Below, piece by piece: positions 10,089 to 21,655 of a stretch of 64,000 nucleotides of DNA. Source of the DNA: Spironucleus salmonicida (taxonomy: Eukaryota > Fornicata > Diplomonadida > Hexamitidae); contig CM035318.1 of the NCBI GenBank assembly GCA_000497125.2, forward strand, positions 864,001 through 928,000, read 5' to 3'. The notes under the pieces were generated by a model. The model saw nothing but the letters and a program-made list of their open reading frames with translations, was not told the origin of the DNA and did not search any database. Within the stretch, counting starts at the first letter, position 1, and each line of letters starts with the position of its first letter. Both the position numbers and the translations under genes were made by a program.

Positions 10089-11053
10089 TCTTGCACTTCG
10101 CAGGGAATGTATAAGAAGCGGATATTGCGTATCGCTCCACCGGCCATGGCGCATCACAGCACGGCCCATCCCCTGCACCGGCCTGTGCGGGCTGCGGGCG
10201 GTGCCACGCATAGAATGTACCCTGCGTATTCTATCCCACCCCCCTCAGCCTCAGCCTCGCTCCAGCAGGCCTGGCGCATCAGGTGCCAGCGCAACTCCTA
10301 GGCTAGACCCACTTCAGAAATGTGACAGGCATAGTGTGCCTATCCAGTAGGCTGCCCATACCGGCCGAACGGCTAGAATACTAGTCACTCCTCACCACTC
10401 CCACTCATACTGGCTGAGCTGGATCCTCTGCGTTTACATCTTCTGATATGTGGGGGCGTCTGCGCGTTCGTAGGGCTTTCTGGCCCGGTGCGGGGATTTG
10501 GAACATTTTATCATTTATAAAAAAATAAAAACTATAAAATTATATAAATAACTAAAAGATATAGATGTAAAAATTTATTTTTTAAATTTATAATATCCTA
10601 TAATACTTATCATTGGTTTAAAATTTATAAGTGTGGTTAGATTGAGATTTAGCTTTGATTCTCTAGATTTATATATATCAAATCTTATTAGTTAGTATTA
10701 TTGAATGACATAAACTAATAATAATTATATAAACTAGACAGAATAAGTACGAGAATACTAATTTTAGCAACAGAAATAGAATTTGGTTTCAATAACACTA
10801 ACTAATAATGTTAGTATAACAAATATTACTACCTAATTTCCACCTAACACAAATATGATTCATGTTTATAAACATTAGGTTCATATAGTTGGATATTAAA
10901 ATCATTAAAACTATTTTTAATCGTTTTATTAAGCTAATATATAGTTTAACTCACTCTAGAAAAGCAATTCTAAGTCAAGTAAAATATTTTTCCCGTATTC
11001 ATAGATTATACTTTTTACTATATATAAGTAGCTTTACTTTTACAAAAATTAAA
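10089..11053. other. Intergenic: GC-rich 350 bp, then AT-rich, no gene seen
   Basis: The GC-rich edge carries the promoter of the 192-aa gene and a short element (CCCACTTCAGAAATG) resembling one at about 6840. From 10490 the DNA is strongly AT-rich. A TACTATATATAAGTAG element precedes the gene at 11054. Confidence 0.5.
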
Positions 11054-11368
11054 ATGTTCGCAGAACTATTTTCGGATTAACAAACTCCTACTCCACCACC
11101 ATCAATTTAGTTACCACGAAGGCTTATTTTGTTGTAAGATGTTTTTGATGAAAAGGAAGAATAAAAAATTACTAAGAAGTTTACTTAAAGTTTGAAAAAA
11201 ATACGATCGGAAAACAAACTCAAATGCAGGGAAGAAATCATTAGAAATCTTAAGAAAAAGGTAGTTAAATAAGAACCATAAAAGATTTGTTAAGATTAGA
11301 GTTTTTCAAACCTAATGAAGAAACTTTAGTAGTTCGAATAGTAAACTAACGAAGATAGTGAGTTTTGA
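11054..11368 (+). CDS. Hypothetical charged protein, 104 aa
   Basis: With TAR as Gln the frame is open from ATG to TGA with many in-frame TAA/TAG codons, which would be improbable by chance in such AT-rich DNA. A Pro-rich N-terminus (TPTPPPS) is followed by a strongly Lys/Glu-rich helical part. It is not recognised. Confidence 0.55.
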
Positions 11369-11442
11369 AAAATATGGAAAACATTAATATAAACTTTTAT
11401 ATAATAAATACTACTAATTAAAATAATTAAACATTCCGCAAT

Positions 11443-12033
11443 ATGCCAAAAGCTGAACCAAAATCTACAATCTCTGAGCTTAACCTCTCTTATAAACTAT
11501 TTTCCGAGTCTAACCGCTTAGAATTCATTATATAAAATGTCACCGAAGCTTATCCAGAATATGGTCCACCTGAGCCTATAATGACATTAGAAGAGCCACC
11601 TATTGAAGAAGAATCCCCGGAATAGGAAACTGCACAATCTCAGCAAGCTGCAGCTCCAGTTCCAACTCCTGTTGCTGTTGTCGCCACACCTATAGATGCT
11701 GAAGAGGAAGACCCTGATGCTCCTCGTAAGAAAATTAAAAAAGAACCGATATTATTCATTGCCAGTAAAGAAAAAGATATGGATAAATGGAACGTTTTGT
11801 GTATGATCTTATTTTAGTAGAATCTTTACGAATTATAAAACGATCAATAAATGGAATGTATCGAGATTCTAGATAAATTAACTAAGTGGGCAAAAACCTT
11901 TTACTTACAGGACTCATTTTCAGTCGATTTCTTCACTTATGTAATGGACAGATTGAAGCTCGGTAAAAAATGCGATATTGGTATTAATAGAAATATCTCC
12001 GCCATCAAAGAGGAGTTTAAATGCAAATTTTGA
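11443..12033 (+). CDS. Hypothetical acidic/Pro-rich protein, 196 aa
   Basis: An intact frame under the UAR=Gln code. Residues about 40-100 are low-complexity acidic and Pro/Ala/Gln-rich, followed by a basic patch APRKKIKKEP that resembles a nuclear localisation signal. The C-terminal 90 residues are predicted helical. A nuclear role is possible but the family is not recognised. Confidence 0.6.
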
Positions 12034-12075
12034 CTGATATATAATTATTATACATTTAATTTATTTCCGCGTTTA

Positions 12076-13479
12076 ATGCCAGTAGTGACCACAATTGCTG
12101 ACCTGAAAAATATCCAGCCACCACGCACAGTCACGTTCCAGCCATAAATAGATATACCAATACAGCTCACTCAGCTGCACACCATACTAATCTCATCACA
12201 ACTACAGGTTATCCTAGACCTCTCCCTCACTACAAATTTTCAAGATTGCCTGGCACCACTCTAGAACGCCCTCAATACGAACAGGGTATGTGCTTTGTCA
12301 CTTGCAGGCGTGAAAATATCTTCCTCGCAGTTTCGGGCGCTGAACTTGAACACGATCAGGGAGCTCGATATTTCCTGGACGGGGCTGCGCATGGCACAAG
12401 TCAACGCGCACAATATCGAGACACTCTACGTTCAAGGCCTCGATCTGCGGGGGTTTTCGACGGCGAATTTGCCTAAGTTGACCGAGCTGGACTTCTCGTA
12501 CGCGGCGAACTGCGAGATACCCCTTACGGGGCTGCGCAAAGTGGTAGCGTGCGGTGTGAAACTTGACTTTGAGGGGCTTCGGGGAGTTGAAAATGTCGAG
12601 GTCTCTGCTGCGACGCAGCGAGAGCTCAAGAGCCTCTGCAAGAGCCGGCATCTGGACAGCTTCGTGGCCTACCAGGACGGCGGAGCAGACCTGGGGATCC
12701 TGGCGGCTAAGTACCCAGGGGTTGCCGTCCAGGACCACTTTTAGGAGGAGGCGGCGCCCGACCTTTTCGCGTACCGCGGCGGGTCCGAGGACGTGCTCTT
12801 CGGCCTAGAGCCGCCCCACGTGAATCTGGCGTACCAGAGCCGGCACGACGAGTTCTTCGCGCTCTCGCGGCTCGAGGAGCAGGCGTGCGTCTGCGCACCC
12901 ATCCCCCGGCCAGCGGCAGCCCCGAGCAGCGAGTCGGAGGCGGAGGAGGACGCAGAGGCCGCGCCGCAAAGCGAGCCGGAGCCCGTGCTCACTGCGCGCG
13001 AGGCGCTGGAGCGCTTCTACGCGCGGCTGGGGCGGTACGACGAGGTCCTGCACGGGCTGGACTACCTGCGCACGCACGACTTCGTGCAGACGCTCCCGCC
13101 GCCGGCCCGGCTGGCCTTTGCGTTCCAGGGGGCCGTGCCGCGCACCCACGTGTCCCAGACCGAGGAGTTCCGCATCCTCGCCGTGGAGGCCGTTGCGCTC
13201 CGGTGCTGGCTGGACGGGCGGGCCGCGCAGCTTGTGGTGGACCGCGAGAAGGTGGCCCTGCCGCACGCGGCGTTCGGCTTCGAGCTCCCGGTCACCATGC
13301 AGCGGCTGGGGCGGCGCCAGGTGCGCGTCGGGACCCTGCGGGCGCGGGCGGTGGTGGAGATGCAGGAGGAGGACGCCGACCACCTCGCAAAGGTGCTGCA
13401 GGTGTACCAAGACCAGTTCGCGGCGGCCAGGGCGCTGGACCTCGGGCAGTGCGACCTGTACAGCGTGCTGGGCGTGTGA
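12076..13479 (+). CDS. Leucine-rich-repeat protein, 467 aa (intact copy 3)
   Basis: Under UAR=Gln the frame runs from ATG 12076, after a TATAATTATTATACAT element, to TGA 13477-13479. Residues about 45-200 hold irregular LRRs (LNTIRELDISWTGL, NLPKLTELDFSYA). An acidic Ser/Glu linker follows at about 275-295, then the C-terminal region shared with copies at 1-453 and 6155-6739. LRRs imply protein-protein contact. The first 210 bp are AT-rich with TAA/TAG codons, the rest GC-rich. Only this copy is full length. Confidence 0.75.
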
Positions 13480-13509
13480 GGCCGCCCGGCGGCGTAGTGA
13501 TGCATGCAG

Positions 13510-13719
13510 TCACTCGCAGCAGGCCTGCAGCAGCTTGAGCAACTCGCCATCCTGGGCCGGCGCGGCGTCCTTGCGCATGCGGTAGTGCTTGTTCTTGATC
13601 ACGGCGACCGAGAGCCGCGGGAAGCTCTCGCACCGGATGCGCTCCCACTGGCTCCCGTGGCGCTGCACGGCCTGGTGGAGGCGCTCCTCCTGCTCGTAGG
13701 TCCATCGGTAGGCTGGCAT
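13510..13719 (-). CDS. Single-repeat Myb/SANT-like protein, 69 aa (copy 3)
   Basis: Protein sequence as copy 2, with the same ACTCCACA leader and convergent arrangement with the LRR gene. Confidence 0.72.
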   Translation of the reverse strand: MPAYRWTYEQEERLHQAVQRHGSQWERIRCESFPRLSVAVIKNKHYRMRKDAAPAQDGELLKLLQACCE

Positions 13720-13861
13720 TGTGGAGTGGCGAGTACATTGGCGACAGGGACGCGGGCGGGTCCGACGCCGCGTGCCGTAGAAAGCAGGCGTGGGCCCGAG
13801 AATACCCCGCGATAGGGCAGTTTTTTCTGCGAGTACGAGGAGCGGTGAGGAAAGGAAAGTG

Positions 13862-14884
13862 TCACTCGTGGTGGGCATGGCCGTGGTCGTGCCCATGATC
13901 GTGCCCGCCGGTGACCACCTCGATCACGTTGCTCACGCTGACGAGGCCGAAGCCCAGCAGCGTCCACAGCGCCCCGCCGGCGACCTCGCGCGCGGTGCCG
14001 GTGATCTCGTGGCCGAGGATCTCGACCAGCACGATCGCCAGGAAGGTGCCCGCCGCGAAGCTCATGAAGCAGTCCTTGGTCACGTTGAAGGCCACGCCCG
14101 CCTCGCTCACGTGCGCGAGCCGCATGACCGCGAAGGTCACCAGCTGGGCCACCGGCGTCGCGAAGGCGATGGGCAGGGCGAAGGCGAGGTTCTGGCGCCG
14201 GCTGAGCCCCTTGCGCATGCCCGCGATCACCTGGCACGACACGTCGCACCACTTGTGCATCAGGATGGCGAGCGCCAGGAACGCGCCCTCGTGCAGGTCG
14301 GTCTGGAAGCCGAGGATCACGCCCTCGGACACGTCGTGGATCATGAGGCTGAGCATGAGCGCCTTGATGGTGGAGTCGGGCCTCACTGCGGGCGGCGCGG
14401 TGGCCTGGCAGGTCTCGGTGCAGTTGTCCGCGTCGTGGTCGTGGCAGTGGTTGTTGCGGTCCACCACGCAGGAGGGGCCGCAGTGGCCGAAGGTCATGGA
14501 CGCGTGGGCCTCGCAGTCCAGCGGCGCGCTGCCGGTGTCCGAGGCCGAGGCGTTGTCGGGGTGGCCGTGGTCATGGTCGTGCCCGTGGTTGTGGCCCACC
14601 TGGATCACCACCAGCATCGCGAGGATGCCCAGGAAGAGCACCACCGAGCTCACCGGGAAGTCCCCGCAGGCGTGGTTCAGCGCGTCCCCGGACTCGGGGA
14701 TGATGTGCAGCAGCGCCACGCCCGCCAGCATGCCGCCCGAGAGGCAGTTCATCCGGCCCGTCACCCGCGTGCTCTTCGCGAGCCGCTGCACCAGGTAGGG
14801 CAGCACGCCGCCCAGCAGGGCCACCACGAGGATCAGCAGGGCCGAGAGCGGTTGGAAGATTTCGATCGCGAGGGCGCTTGACAT
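13862..14884 (-). CDS. ZIP-family divalent metal transporter, 340 aa (copy 3)
   Basis: Same 340-aa protein as copies 1 and 2, with at least one silent difference (GGC for GGT at about 14395). The TATTATACGGTAC element and the CACTCCCCCA leader are conserved. Intact. Confidence 0.9.
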   Translation of the reverse strand: MSSALAIEIFQPLSALLILVVALLGGVLPYLVQRLAKSTRVTGRMNCLSGGMLAGVALLHIIPESGDALNHACGDFPVSSVVLFLGILAMLVVIQVGHNHGHDHDHGHPDNASASDTGSAPLDCEAHASMTFGHCGPSCVVDRNNHCHDHDADNCTETCQATAPPAVRPDSTIKALMLSLMIHDVSEGVILGFQTDLHEGAFLALAILMHKWCDVSCQVIAGMRKGLSRRQNLAFALPIAFATPVAQLVTFAVMRLAHVSEAGVAFNVTKDCFMSFAAGTFLAIVLVEILGHEITGTAREVAGGALWTLLGFGLVSVSNVIEVVTGGHDHGHDHGHAHHE

Positions 14885-14983
14885 TGGGGGAGTGGTGCGG
14901 CGGAAAGAAAGCCGAATTTCGGGGGAACATCTCGCGTACCGTATAATATCCTAATTCCCCGCGCCGCTCCACGCCGCCCAGTA

Positions 14984-15106
14984 TCATTCCCCACGCCGGC
15001 CGCACTCCCGCCCGGCCCCCGCCAGGAGGCGCTGCACCCGCCCGCACAGCCGCGCGTCACTGCACAGGTCGTGGGCCAGAGGCGTGCCGTCGGCCAGCGA
15101 GATAAT
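14984..15106 (-). pseudogene. C-terminal remnant of DPE2-like gene (copy 3)
   Basis: The last 40 codons match 4528-4650. Upstream of GATAATAT the sequence is unrelated AT-rich DNA; an in-frame TGA lies at 15230-15232 and no ATG lies between, so this is a fragment left at the repeat edge. Confidence 0.65.
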
Positions 15107-15237
15107 ATTATTAAACCTAATTTTGATAATCTGCTCAATAAAGACAGCTTTTTCAACTATAAATTAATATAACAATAGTATATAAAAGTTTATTTACTAT
15201 TATTTTAACGAAAAGTAGATAAATTAATGTCATTCAC

Positions 15238-15525
15238 TCAAATACTTATCAAATCGTCTATAAATTAGTCATCGCTATCTGATTTGAACTCCATTACTGT
15301 TGATAGCAAATTACTCCTCATACCCTATGATTTTGATAACTAAAAACCGCCAAATTTTTGTTTAGAGGACTTTTAACAATTTTAATTTTGTGATGGTTTA
15401 TATTTGACACTCAATAAATCTTCTGCATTATTCATAGCTTATGGTTTTATGATAGTTATATTATTAAGTTCGTCATAAGATGTATTAGGTAAATTTAGTT
15501 AAAAAAATGAGTTATTTGATTTCAT
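15238..15525 (-). CDS. Hypothetical protein, 95 aa
   Basis: An intact ATG-to-TGA frame that contains several TAA/TAG codons read as Gln. It is polar, Ser/Asn/Gln-rich and likely disordered, with an acidic end (SDSDDQFIDDL). It lies 41 bp beyond the glucokinase stop on the same strand. Not recognised. Confidence 0.5.
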
Positions 15526-15566
15526 TAATTCTGTTATATATAAATATATATAATAGTATATGTAAT

Positions 15567-16343
15567 TCATTTGTTTTCAACCAATTCAATAAAATTAAGA
15601 CAACCGTAAAATGCTTATTACTAATTTAAAATAGATACATCGGAAAATTAATTAGAAAATTATTTAAATTACTAATAATTTTTAGAAACAACACCACCTG
15701 TTAAAAATATACTCTATATGTTAAACATTTTTCTTATTTACAGGATATATTATTCTACAAATAAAAAATATTTTTACACGATTTAAGGTCTAGTTTTGAA
15801 TATTTATTTTGCCGTTAAATTGTTTTTACTATAAAATTCGCATAAACTTATTATTCCTTAACTAGATATAATTCTATCATAAGAAATAACTGAAATTTTA
15901 AACTTTCTACATAAAAACTCATTTAGGTCCTGATCTAAATCAACTCGTATATGACCACATTCTGATGCATATACTGTATTATTTACTTTATAGCAAACAC
16001 CAATACCCGTACCAATACCTATAAAAATAGCATTATTACATTTTATAGAATATCCTACACTTTCCATATCGTTTAAAAAATAAACTTCGCCTTTGAAGAG
16101 TGATTACAAATGTTATTTTGAATATTATATTTGACATTTTTCGATTGTAAAATACAAGTTTTTATCATCATGCGGACCAGCTATAGCAATAACTATTTAT
16201 GAATAGTTTAATTTCTAAACTTTATCAATTATTTGTGTAAATTTATCGTTTTGTGTCCTCATTGAAAGTTATTCGATCAACCTACCTTCAGAAAATATTG
16301 CAATCTTCGTATAAGTTGAACCTAGATCAACTATAATTTTCAT
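15567..16343 (-). CDS. glk: Glucokinase, bacterial type (ROK/GLK clan), 258 aa
   Basis: The enzyme phosphorylates glucose with ATP to feed glycolysis. Under UAR=Gln one frame joins the actin-like ATPase motifs: phosphate-1 loop DLGSTYTK at residues 6-13, catalytic LNDMESVG (Asp), phosphate-2 IGIGTGIGV, the glucose-binding ECGHIRVD, and adenosine motif LTGGVVSKNY. It is shorter than Escherichia coli Glk (about 321 aa). Diplomonads are known to use bacterial-type glucokinase. It is divergent from the sugar transporter at 16439, 95 bp apart. Codons are AT-rich with many TAA/TAG. Confidence 0.85.
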
Positions 16344-16438
16344 TTACTTCTATTATATTTTATATATTATAATTAATTATCCAAAATAATAATTTAAACT
16401 TACTATATAATATTTGTTATATAAAATAAATAAATAAA
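16344..16438. promoter_or_regulatory. Bidirectional promoter, glucokinase / sugar transporter
   Basis: The 95 bp between the two divergent ATGs contains TATATTATAATTAATTAT and TATATAATATTTG, TATA-like elements usable on either strand. This would co-regulate uptake and phosphorylation of glucose. Confidence 0.5.
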
Positions 16439-17707
16439 ATGATATATTTTTACAGATTATTGACTATTTAGCTATTAGCTGGAATTTCACTAGGTTCTGC
16501 CCTCTCAAACATGTCACGGGACATTATTTAGCTTTATTACATGGATACTTATGGAATTAGCTTCGACGAGGCTGAAGTTATCATTAAGTAGTTTTTACCC
16601 CTATTATCCACGTCTTCGATAATCGGCTTTGCAGCCGGTTCATCGCTATTTTCGTTGATCGCCAAATTCTTAGGGTTCAAACTAACGGCAATGATCGGTT
16701 GCACTGGCGTTTTCCTCTTTACCATCGGGTAATGTATTCCGGTTAATGAATACTTCTTGTTCATTATGCGGGTTTTGGCAGGGTTCTTCTAACTGCTTTT
16801 TATGTGTCCCACACTGGTAATAGTTGGCGAGCATGCCTTGCCTCAGAAACGTGGCATTTTAGGGATGTGGTTCCAGTTTGGAATCACCATTGGAATATTT
16901 ATCAATTCAATAATTTTACTGGTAATTAAGCTCACGTTTCTCAAATTCAACTGCTGGTGGGCCTCCTTTTGTCCAGCCATTCTGAGCTCCCTCGCGGGGC
17001 TCATTTTGCTTTTTTTCACGCCGGATGTCCAGAAGCGGATCCACAAAGAGGTAAATTATTCGTAGATTTTCACCAGGGAGTACGGCGAGTTGCTGCTGTG
17101 TACGGTTTTTCTGGGCATCAACCAGCAGTGGACGGGGATCAATGGCGTCATTGTTTTCGCGAACGAGATCTTTAAAAACCAGTTCAACTCTGAGTTTTCG
17201 TCTATCATCTGCAACTTTGTTATTGCATCAGTGAATATCGTTTTTACGGTCATAGCGCTGCTGCTGATCGAACGACTGGGCCGGCGACGGCTTCTTTTTA
17301 CGGGGCTCACGATTTGCTTCATGAGTCAGTGTATAATCCTATCAAACTACGGTCTGCGGTAGCCCTCGCAGCCACTACTGCTAGGGTGCTACATCAGTTT
17401 CATTATCGGGTTCGCGGTCGGTCCGGGGCCGATTTTATACGTCCTCGCCTCTGAAATTTTCCCAATTTCTGCTAAGAGTATGTTTATCGGAATTCTTATG
17501 TCCTGCAATTACGTTTCGCATCTTTTCGTGATCGTTTTGTTTCCAATTCTGACCGACTGGGCGAATTTTATTCTGTACATCAGCCTGACGATTTCGACCA
17601 CATTTGTTCTATTCTTCTATTGCCCTGAGACAAAGGGTAAGACGCAGGCTGAAATTCAAGAGACGCTGGCAAATTCGACGAATTTCCGGATTTCAGTTGT
17701 AGAATGA
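16439..17707 (+). CDS. MFS sugar porter (GLUT-like hexose transporter), 422 aa
   Basis: About twelve hydrophobic segments. Sugar-porter hallmarks are visible: the substrate motif NQQWTGING in TM7, LIERLGRRRLLF between TM8 and TM9, GPGPILYVLASEIFP (PESPR/PETKG context) in TM10, and PETKG near the C-terminus. Five or more TAA/TAG codons lie in frame and read as Gln. It probably imports glucose, which the divergent glucokinase then phosphorylates. Slightly shorter than the usual 450-500 aa. Confidence 0.85.
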
Positions 17708-17741
17708 ATTTTTGATATATAATAATACTATTATACGAAAA

Positions 17742-18890
17742 ATGCTTAAAGCCGTTTTGGACATTTTCTACCAAATATGCGCTATTCCGCACGGGTCAGC
17801 TGATACTTCGGCACTCGAGAGCTTTATTAAGGATTATGCAGTTGCAAATGACTGAAATCTGGATTCAGACACAGCAGGTAATCTTCTGCTCGCCAGGGAC
17901 CTCCCTGGGACGCCGATACTCACCATTCAGGCCCACATGGACATGGTGAAGACATTAGATCGCGAAATAACGCCAATGGTGCACGGAAACTTGCTATTTT
18001 CGCCAGGGACCTCCCTGGGCGCCGACAACGCCACCCTATCGAGCTGCTGCTAACGAATTCCGAGGAGACGACGATGAGCGGTGCGCACGGGCTCGGCGTG
18101 GCCCCGAAGTCGCCAATTCTGCTCAACACGGACTGGACATCGGACCGCGAATTGCTGATCCACGCCAACGGGGGCTTCTGCGCGCGCCTGCGGTTCCCGT
18201 TCGCCCCGGAACTCGCAAATTAAGCGGAGAAGGTCTTCGCCGACAAAGACGAGCGCGTGCTGACCGCCGGCGCACTGGGAAGCCCCATTTTGGAGTACCT
18301 AGAGCAGATTCAGTTTGTGGCGAGCGCGCAGTGCGGATCTGCGCCAGGGAAGGTCATGAACCAGCGAAGGTCATGAACCAGCGAAGATCATGAACCGGGG
18401 CTCCTCGTGGCCGAAAACAAGCAGATCGCAACGCTCCGGAACAGCCAGCGCCAGTTGGTGCAAAATATTAACATTGGCGTTATCCAGGCCGCTGGGGACG
18501 AGATTACCCTCGAATTGCACGTGCGGGCAAGCTGTAATTTGGAGGACATCGCGGCCCAAATCTCGCGAATTTGCGCTAAATTCGGTGGAGATTTTACGGT
18601 TTTCCAGGCGTACAACCACGAAATCCGCGAGATCCTCCCTGCCTTCAAAGTGGCGAAAAGCGAAGCGTATGGGGTGCTGCTGCAGAGCTTCAGTACCGCA
18701 CCAGATGAAATTTTTTACGAGGGCGGAACGGAAATAGGCGTTTTGCAGTAGAAACTGGCACACACGGAGCACTTTGTTATCGGGTGCAATATTCACGACA
18801 CGCACACGGAGCAGGAGCGGGTGGAGCTAGACAGCATTGCGCGAATGTGCTACGTTGCTGAGCGGTTTATTTTGCTGTTGAAAAAATGTG
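17742..18890 (+). pseudogene. pepD: Aminoacyl-histidine dipeptidase (PepD, M20) pseudogene
   Basis: Fragments of a PepD-type zinc dipeptidase lie in order: IPHGSADTSALESF, AHMDMV (metal His/Asp), GTSLGADNA, ELLLTNSEETTMSGAHGL (catalytic Glu), then the C-terminal half with CNIHDTHTEQERVELDS. Lesions: an in-frame TGA at 17853-17855; a frame change and loss of about 20-30 residues between GADN and ELLLT (about 18040); and a 17-bp tandem triplication at 18349-18399 that shifts frame again. The 3' end runs into the kinesin leader. It is decaying but still readable, so inactivation is probably recent. Confidence 0.8.
18349..18399 (+). repeat. 17-bp tandem repeat, three units
   Basis: The unit GAAGGTCATGAACCAGC occurs three times, the last unit with changes. 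Since 17 is not a multiple of 3, the extra units shift the pepD frame. Confidence 0.9.
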
Positions 18891-18941
18891 AATATTATAT
18901 GAATTTAAATGTTTTATTTTTCACTCCAATTACCTTTAAAA

Positions 18942-20882
18942 ATGTCAGACACGGTGAAAGTGATTATTCGCTGCAGGCCGTTTAACCAGAAAGAGGCAAA
19001 CGAGGGCGCGCACAACGTTGTGTTTTCAAACAAAGAGCTGTGCACAGTTACAGTTAATCCGCCAGATTATGACCCGAAAAACCCTGGAAACGACAAGGAC
19101 GCGAAATCTATGGGCAAAAAAGTGCCCAGGACATTCACTTTTGACGGTGTTTTCGGTATTGAATCCAAAAACATCGATATCTTCCTAGAGTCGTTCAGGC
19201 CAGTAATCCATTCGCTGATGGAGGGCTTCAACGCCTGCATTTTCGCATACGGCCAGACCGGCTCCGGGAAGACCTACACGATGGCCGGGGACAAAAATCA
19301 ACCAGGATGCACGCCGAATTCGTTTCAATTTTTGTTCGACCAAATCGCCAAAAACACGGCCGTGGAGTACCTGGTAACTGGTTCCTACATCGAAATCTAC
19401 AACGAGCATGTGATGGATCTGATCACGCCAGGTGGAAACTTGCCGCTCCGTGAGCACCCAGAAAAGGGTATTTTCATTGCTGGGCTCACGGAGCACACAG
19501 TGCAGACCGATGAGCAGCTACTGGAACTCATGGACAAGGGCTTCAGCAACCGCTCGGTCGCCGCCACCAAAATGAACGCCACGTCCTCCCGCTCGCACTC
19601 AATTTTTATGGTAAAATTGGAGTGCGCAGAAACGATCCAAAACAAGGAAACTATCCGCGTCGGGAGGCTCAATTTGGTCGATTTAGCGGGTTCTGAGCGC
19701 CAGGGAAAGACGGGCGCCGAGGGCCAACGGCTCAGCGAGGCGAACGCGATCAACCTATCGCTCACAACGCTCGGAATCGTCATTTAGAAGCTCGTAGACG
19801 GCTCCAACCACATCCCGTACCGCGATTCGGTCCTCACGCGCCTCCTGCAGAATTCGCTCGGCGGAAACTCGAAAACGCTCATGGTAGCGGCCGTGAACCC
19901 GGCGTCCACGAACTACGACGAGACCATGTCAACTTTGCGCTACGCGGACCAGGCAAAAAAGATCAAAAACAAGCCAAAAGTCAACGAGGACCCCAAAGAC
20001 GCCCAGATTCGCGAGATGCGCGACCGCATCAAAAAGCTCGAGGACCAGCTCCAAAACGCGATGCAGAACGGCGGAAATGTGCTGATTTTGCAGCAAATTC
20101 AGCAGAAAATCCTCCAAATTCAACCGGACGAGCAGCTTGAAGAAATAGAGGAAATAGAGGAGTACAGCGACCCGTAGCAGGCCGAGCAGATGCGAATTCT
20201 TCGCGAGAACCAGAAAATCCTCTCAGCGAAGATGCTAGAGCAGGAGCAGAGCACGAGCGCGGCGAAACTGACGATTCAAGACATGAAAAACACGCTAAAA
20301 ACGCTCAAAAACGAAGTCATCTCCGGGAAGCAGCTAATCGATCAGAATCGCGAGCGGGAGCGCGCGTTGCGGGAGGCGCGAATTAAGCTCGCGGAGCGCC
20401 TGGAGCGCGAGGGAAATTTGCGGAAAGAACTCGATTTTAAGGAGCGGAAAATCGCTGAAAACCACGCAAAACGCCTCTCGACGGGGCAGGAAGTTGAGGG
20501 CCTGAAGCGCAAAATTGAGGGCCTGAAGGGGGCCATAAAGGGCACGATTTAGGACATTCAGGAGGTGAAAGAGGAGCAGCAGCGATTTTTAGACGATTTG
20601 GTGCGGGAGCAGCAAAACGCGATTTAGGCGATTGATCAAAAGTCACTTTTAATTCAACTTTTCATTCCACCTCACGAAATTGACAAAATTTCGAACAATT
20701 TGAAATTCAACGAATCGGCGCTGAAATTCGACGAAATCAGCAGAGAAAAAATCGACAGAATTATGATGGAGGCCAGGAACGCGAAAATCAAGTTTCCGCG
20801 CGGAAATTTGGTGGCGCAAGAGGGGGGCCTGGGGGGGCTGGATATGCAGAGGGAGGCCGTGGAAAAGACTGTGGTTAAGTGA
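18942..20882 (+). CDS. Kinesin-2-type motor protein, 646 aa
   Basis: This is a plus-end microtubule motor. The N-terminal motor domain (about 1-345) shows P-loop [13 protein letters not shown], switch [12 protein letters not shown], switch [10 protein letters not shown] and [14 protein letters not shown]. The neck [17 protein letters not shown] is the kinesin-2 signature, followed by coiled coil (about 370-620). Kinesin-2 drives anterograde intraflagellar transport. Four TAG codons (first at 19785-19787, in LGIVIQKLVDG) sit where Gln fits. The leader overlaps the end of the pepD pseudogene. Confidence 0.9.
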
Positions 20883-21123
20883 TTGGGGTGATTTTTGGTG
20901 ATTTTTGGGAAAGGGAAAATGTTGTATAATAATGTATAATAATGGTAATAATGTGTAATAATGGTAATTGGATGAAATCGGTTTTTTAATTTTCGGTAAT
21001 ACTGATTATTATATGAAAAATAGATTTTTAGTTGTTGTTTTAGTTAAGTTTCTGGTTTCGCATTCGGGAAATGTTGTTGATATATGGTGATATGGCGTAT
21101 TCAAGGAAGTTGTGTTTTATAAA

Positions 21124-21495
21124 ATGAGAAAGATGGCGTGCGCGAAGTTGTTGTTGTCTCCGCTGGTTAGGATACGCAATGTGAGTAAAATCATGCGATA
21201 GACGCCCAGAAGCCCAGGAAAGTACAGTTATAGTGTGCCGTTAGCACCAATTGTGCCAGTGGAGAGATTAGGTAATATTTAACAATATTCAGGACAAGAC
21301 TCCATTACGGAAATTAATTTGTCCTTCATCAATCGAGAGTTAATAATAGAATAAAAAAACGCATTAAAGCTAAAATAAGATATTCAGAATAGTTACTTAA
21401 TTTGCTAATAGCATTTTTCAAGGCTTGAATTAATAGATAGGTCAGTTGATACCATACTTTCTAAACTAGGTTGTTGGGTACCTATTGTTATTTGA
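21124..21495 (+). CDS. Hypothetical protein, 123 aa
   Basis: An intact frame with UAR=Gln. A basic N-terminus is followed by a Pro patch (PLAPIVPVERLG) and a Gln/Glu/Lys-rich helical half, probably coiled coil. Not recognised. Confidence 0.5.
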
Positions 21496-21655
21496 TTTTG
21501 ATATGGTGCATAATTTAACGATATTATATAAAAGTATACATGTAATGAATTTTTATATAATTGGTTTATAAGTTCGTATAAATTAAGATTTATTTTCTAT
21601 TAATAATATTTTACCCAATATTTAAAATAGTATACTAATATAGGTATTAATTAAA

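Noticed and set aside
18942-20882. Introns at the TAG sites of kinesin, PGK and others
   Set aside because: Frames continue exactly through the TAG/TAA codons with family-consistent residues and no GT-AG intervals are needed.
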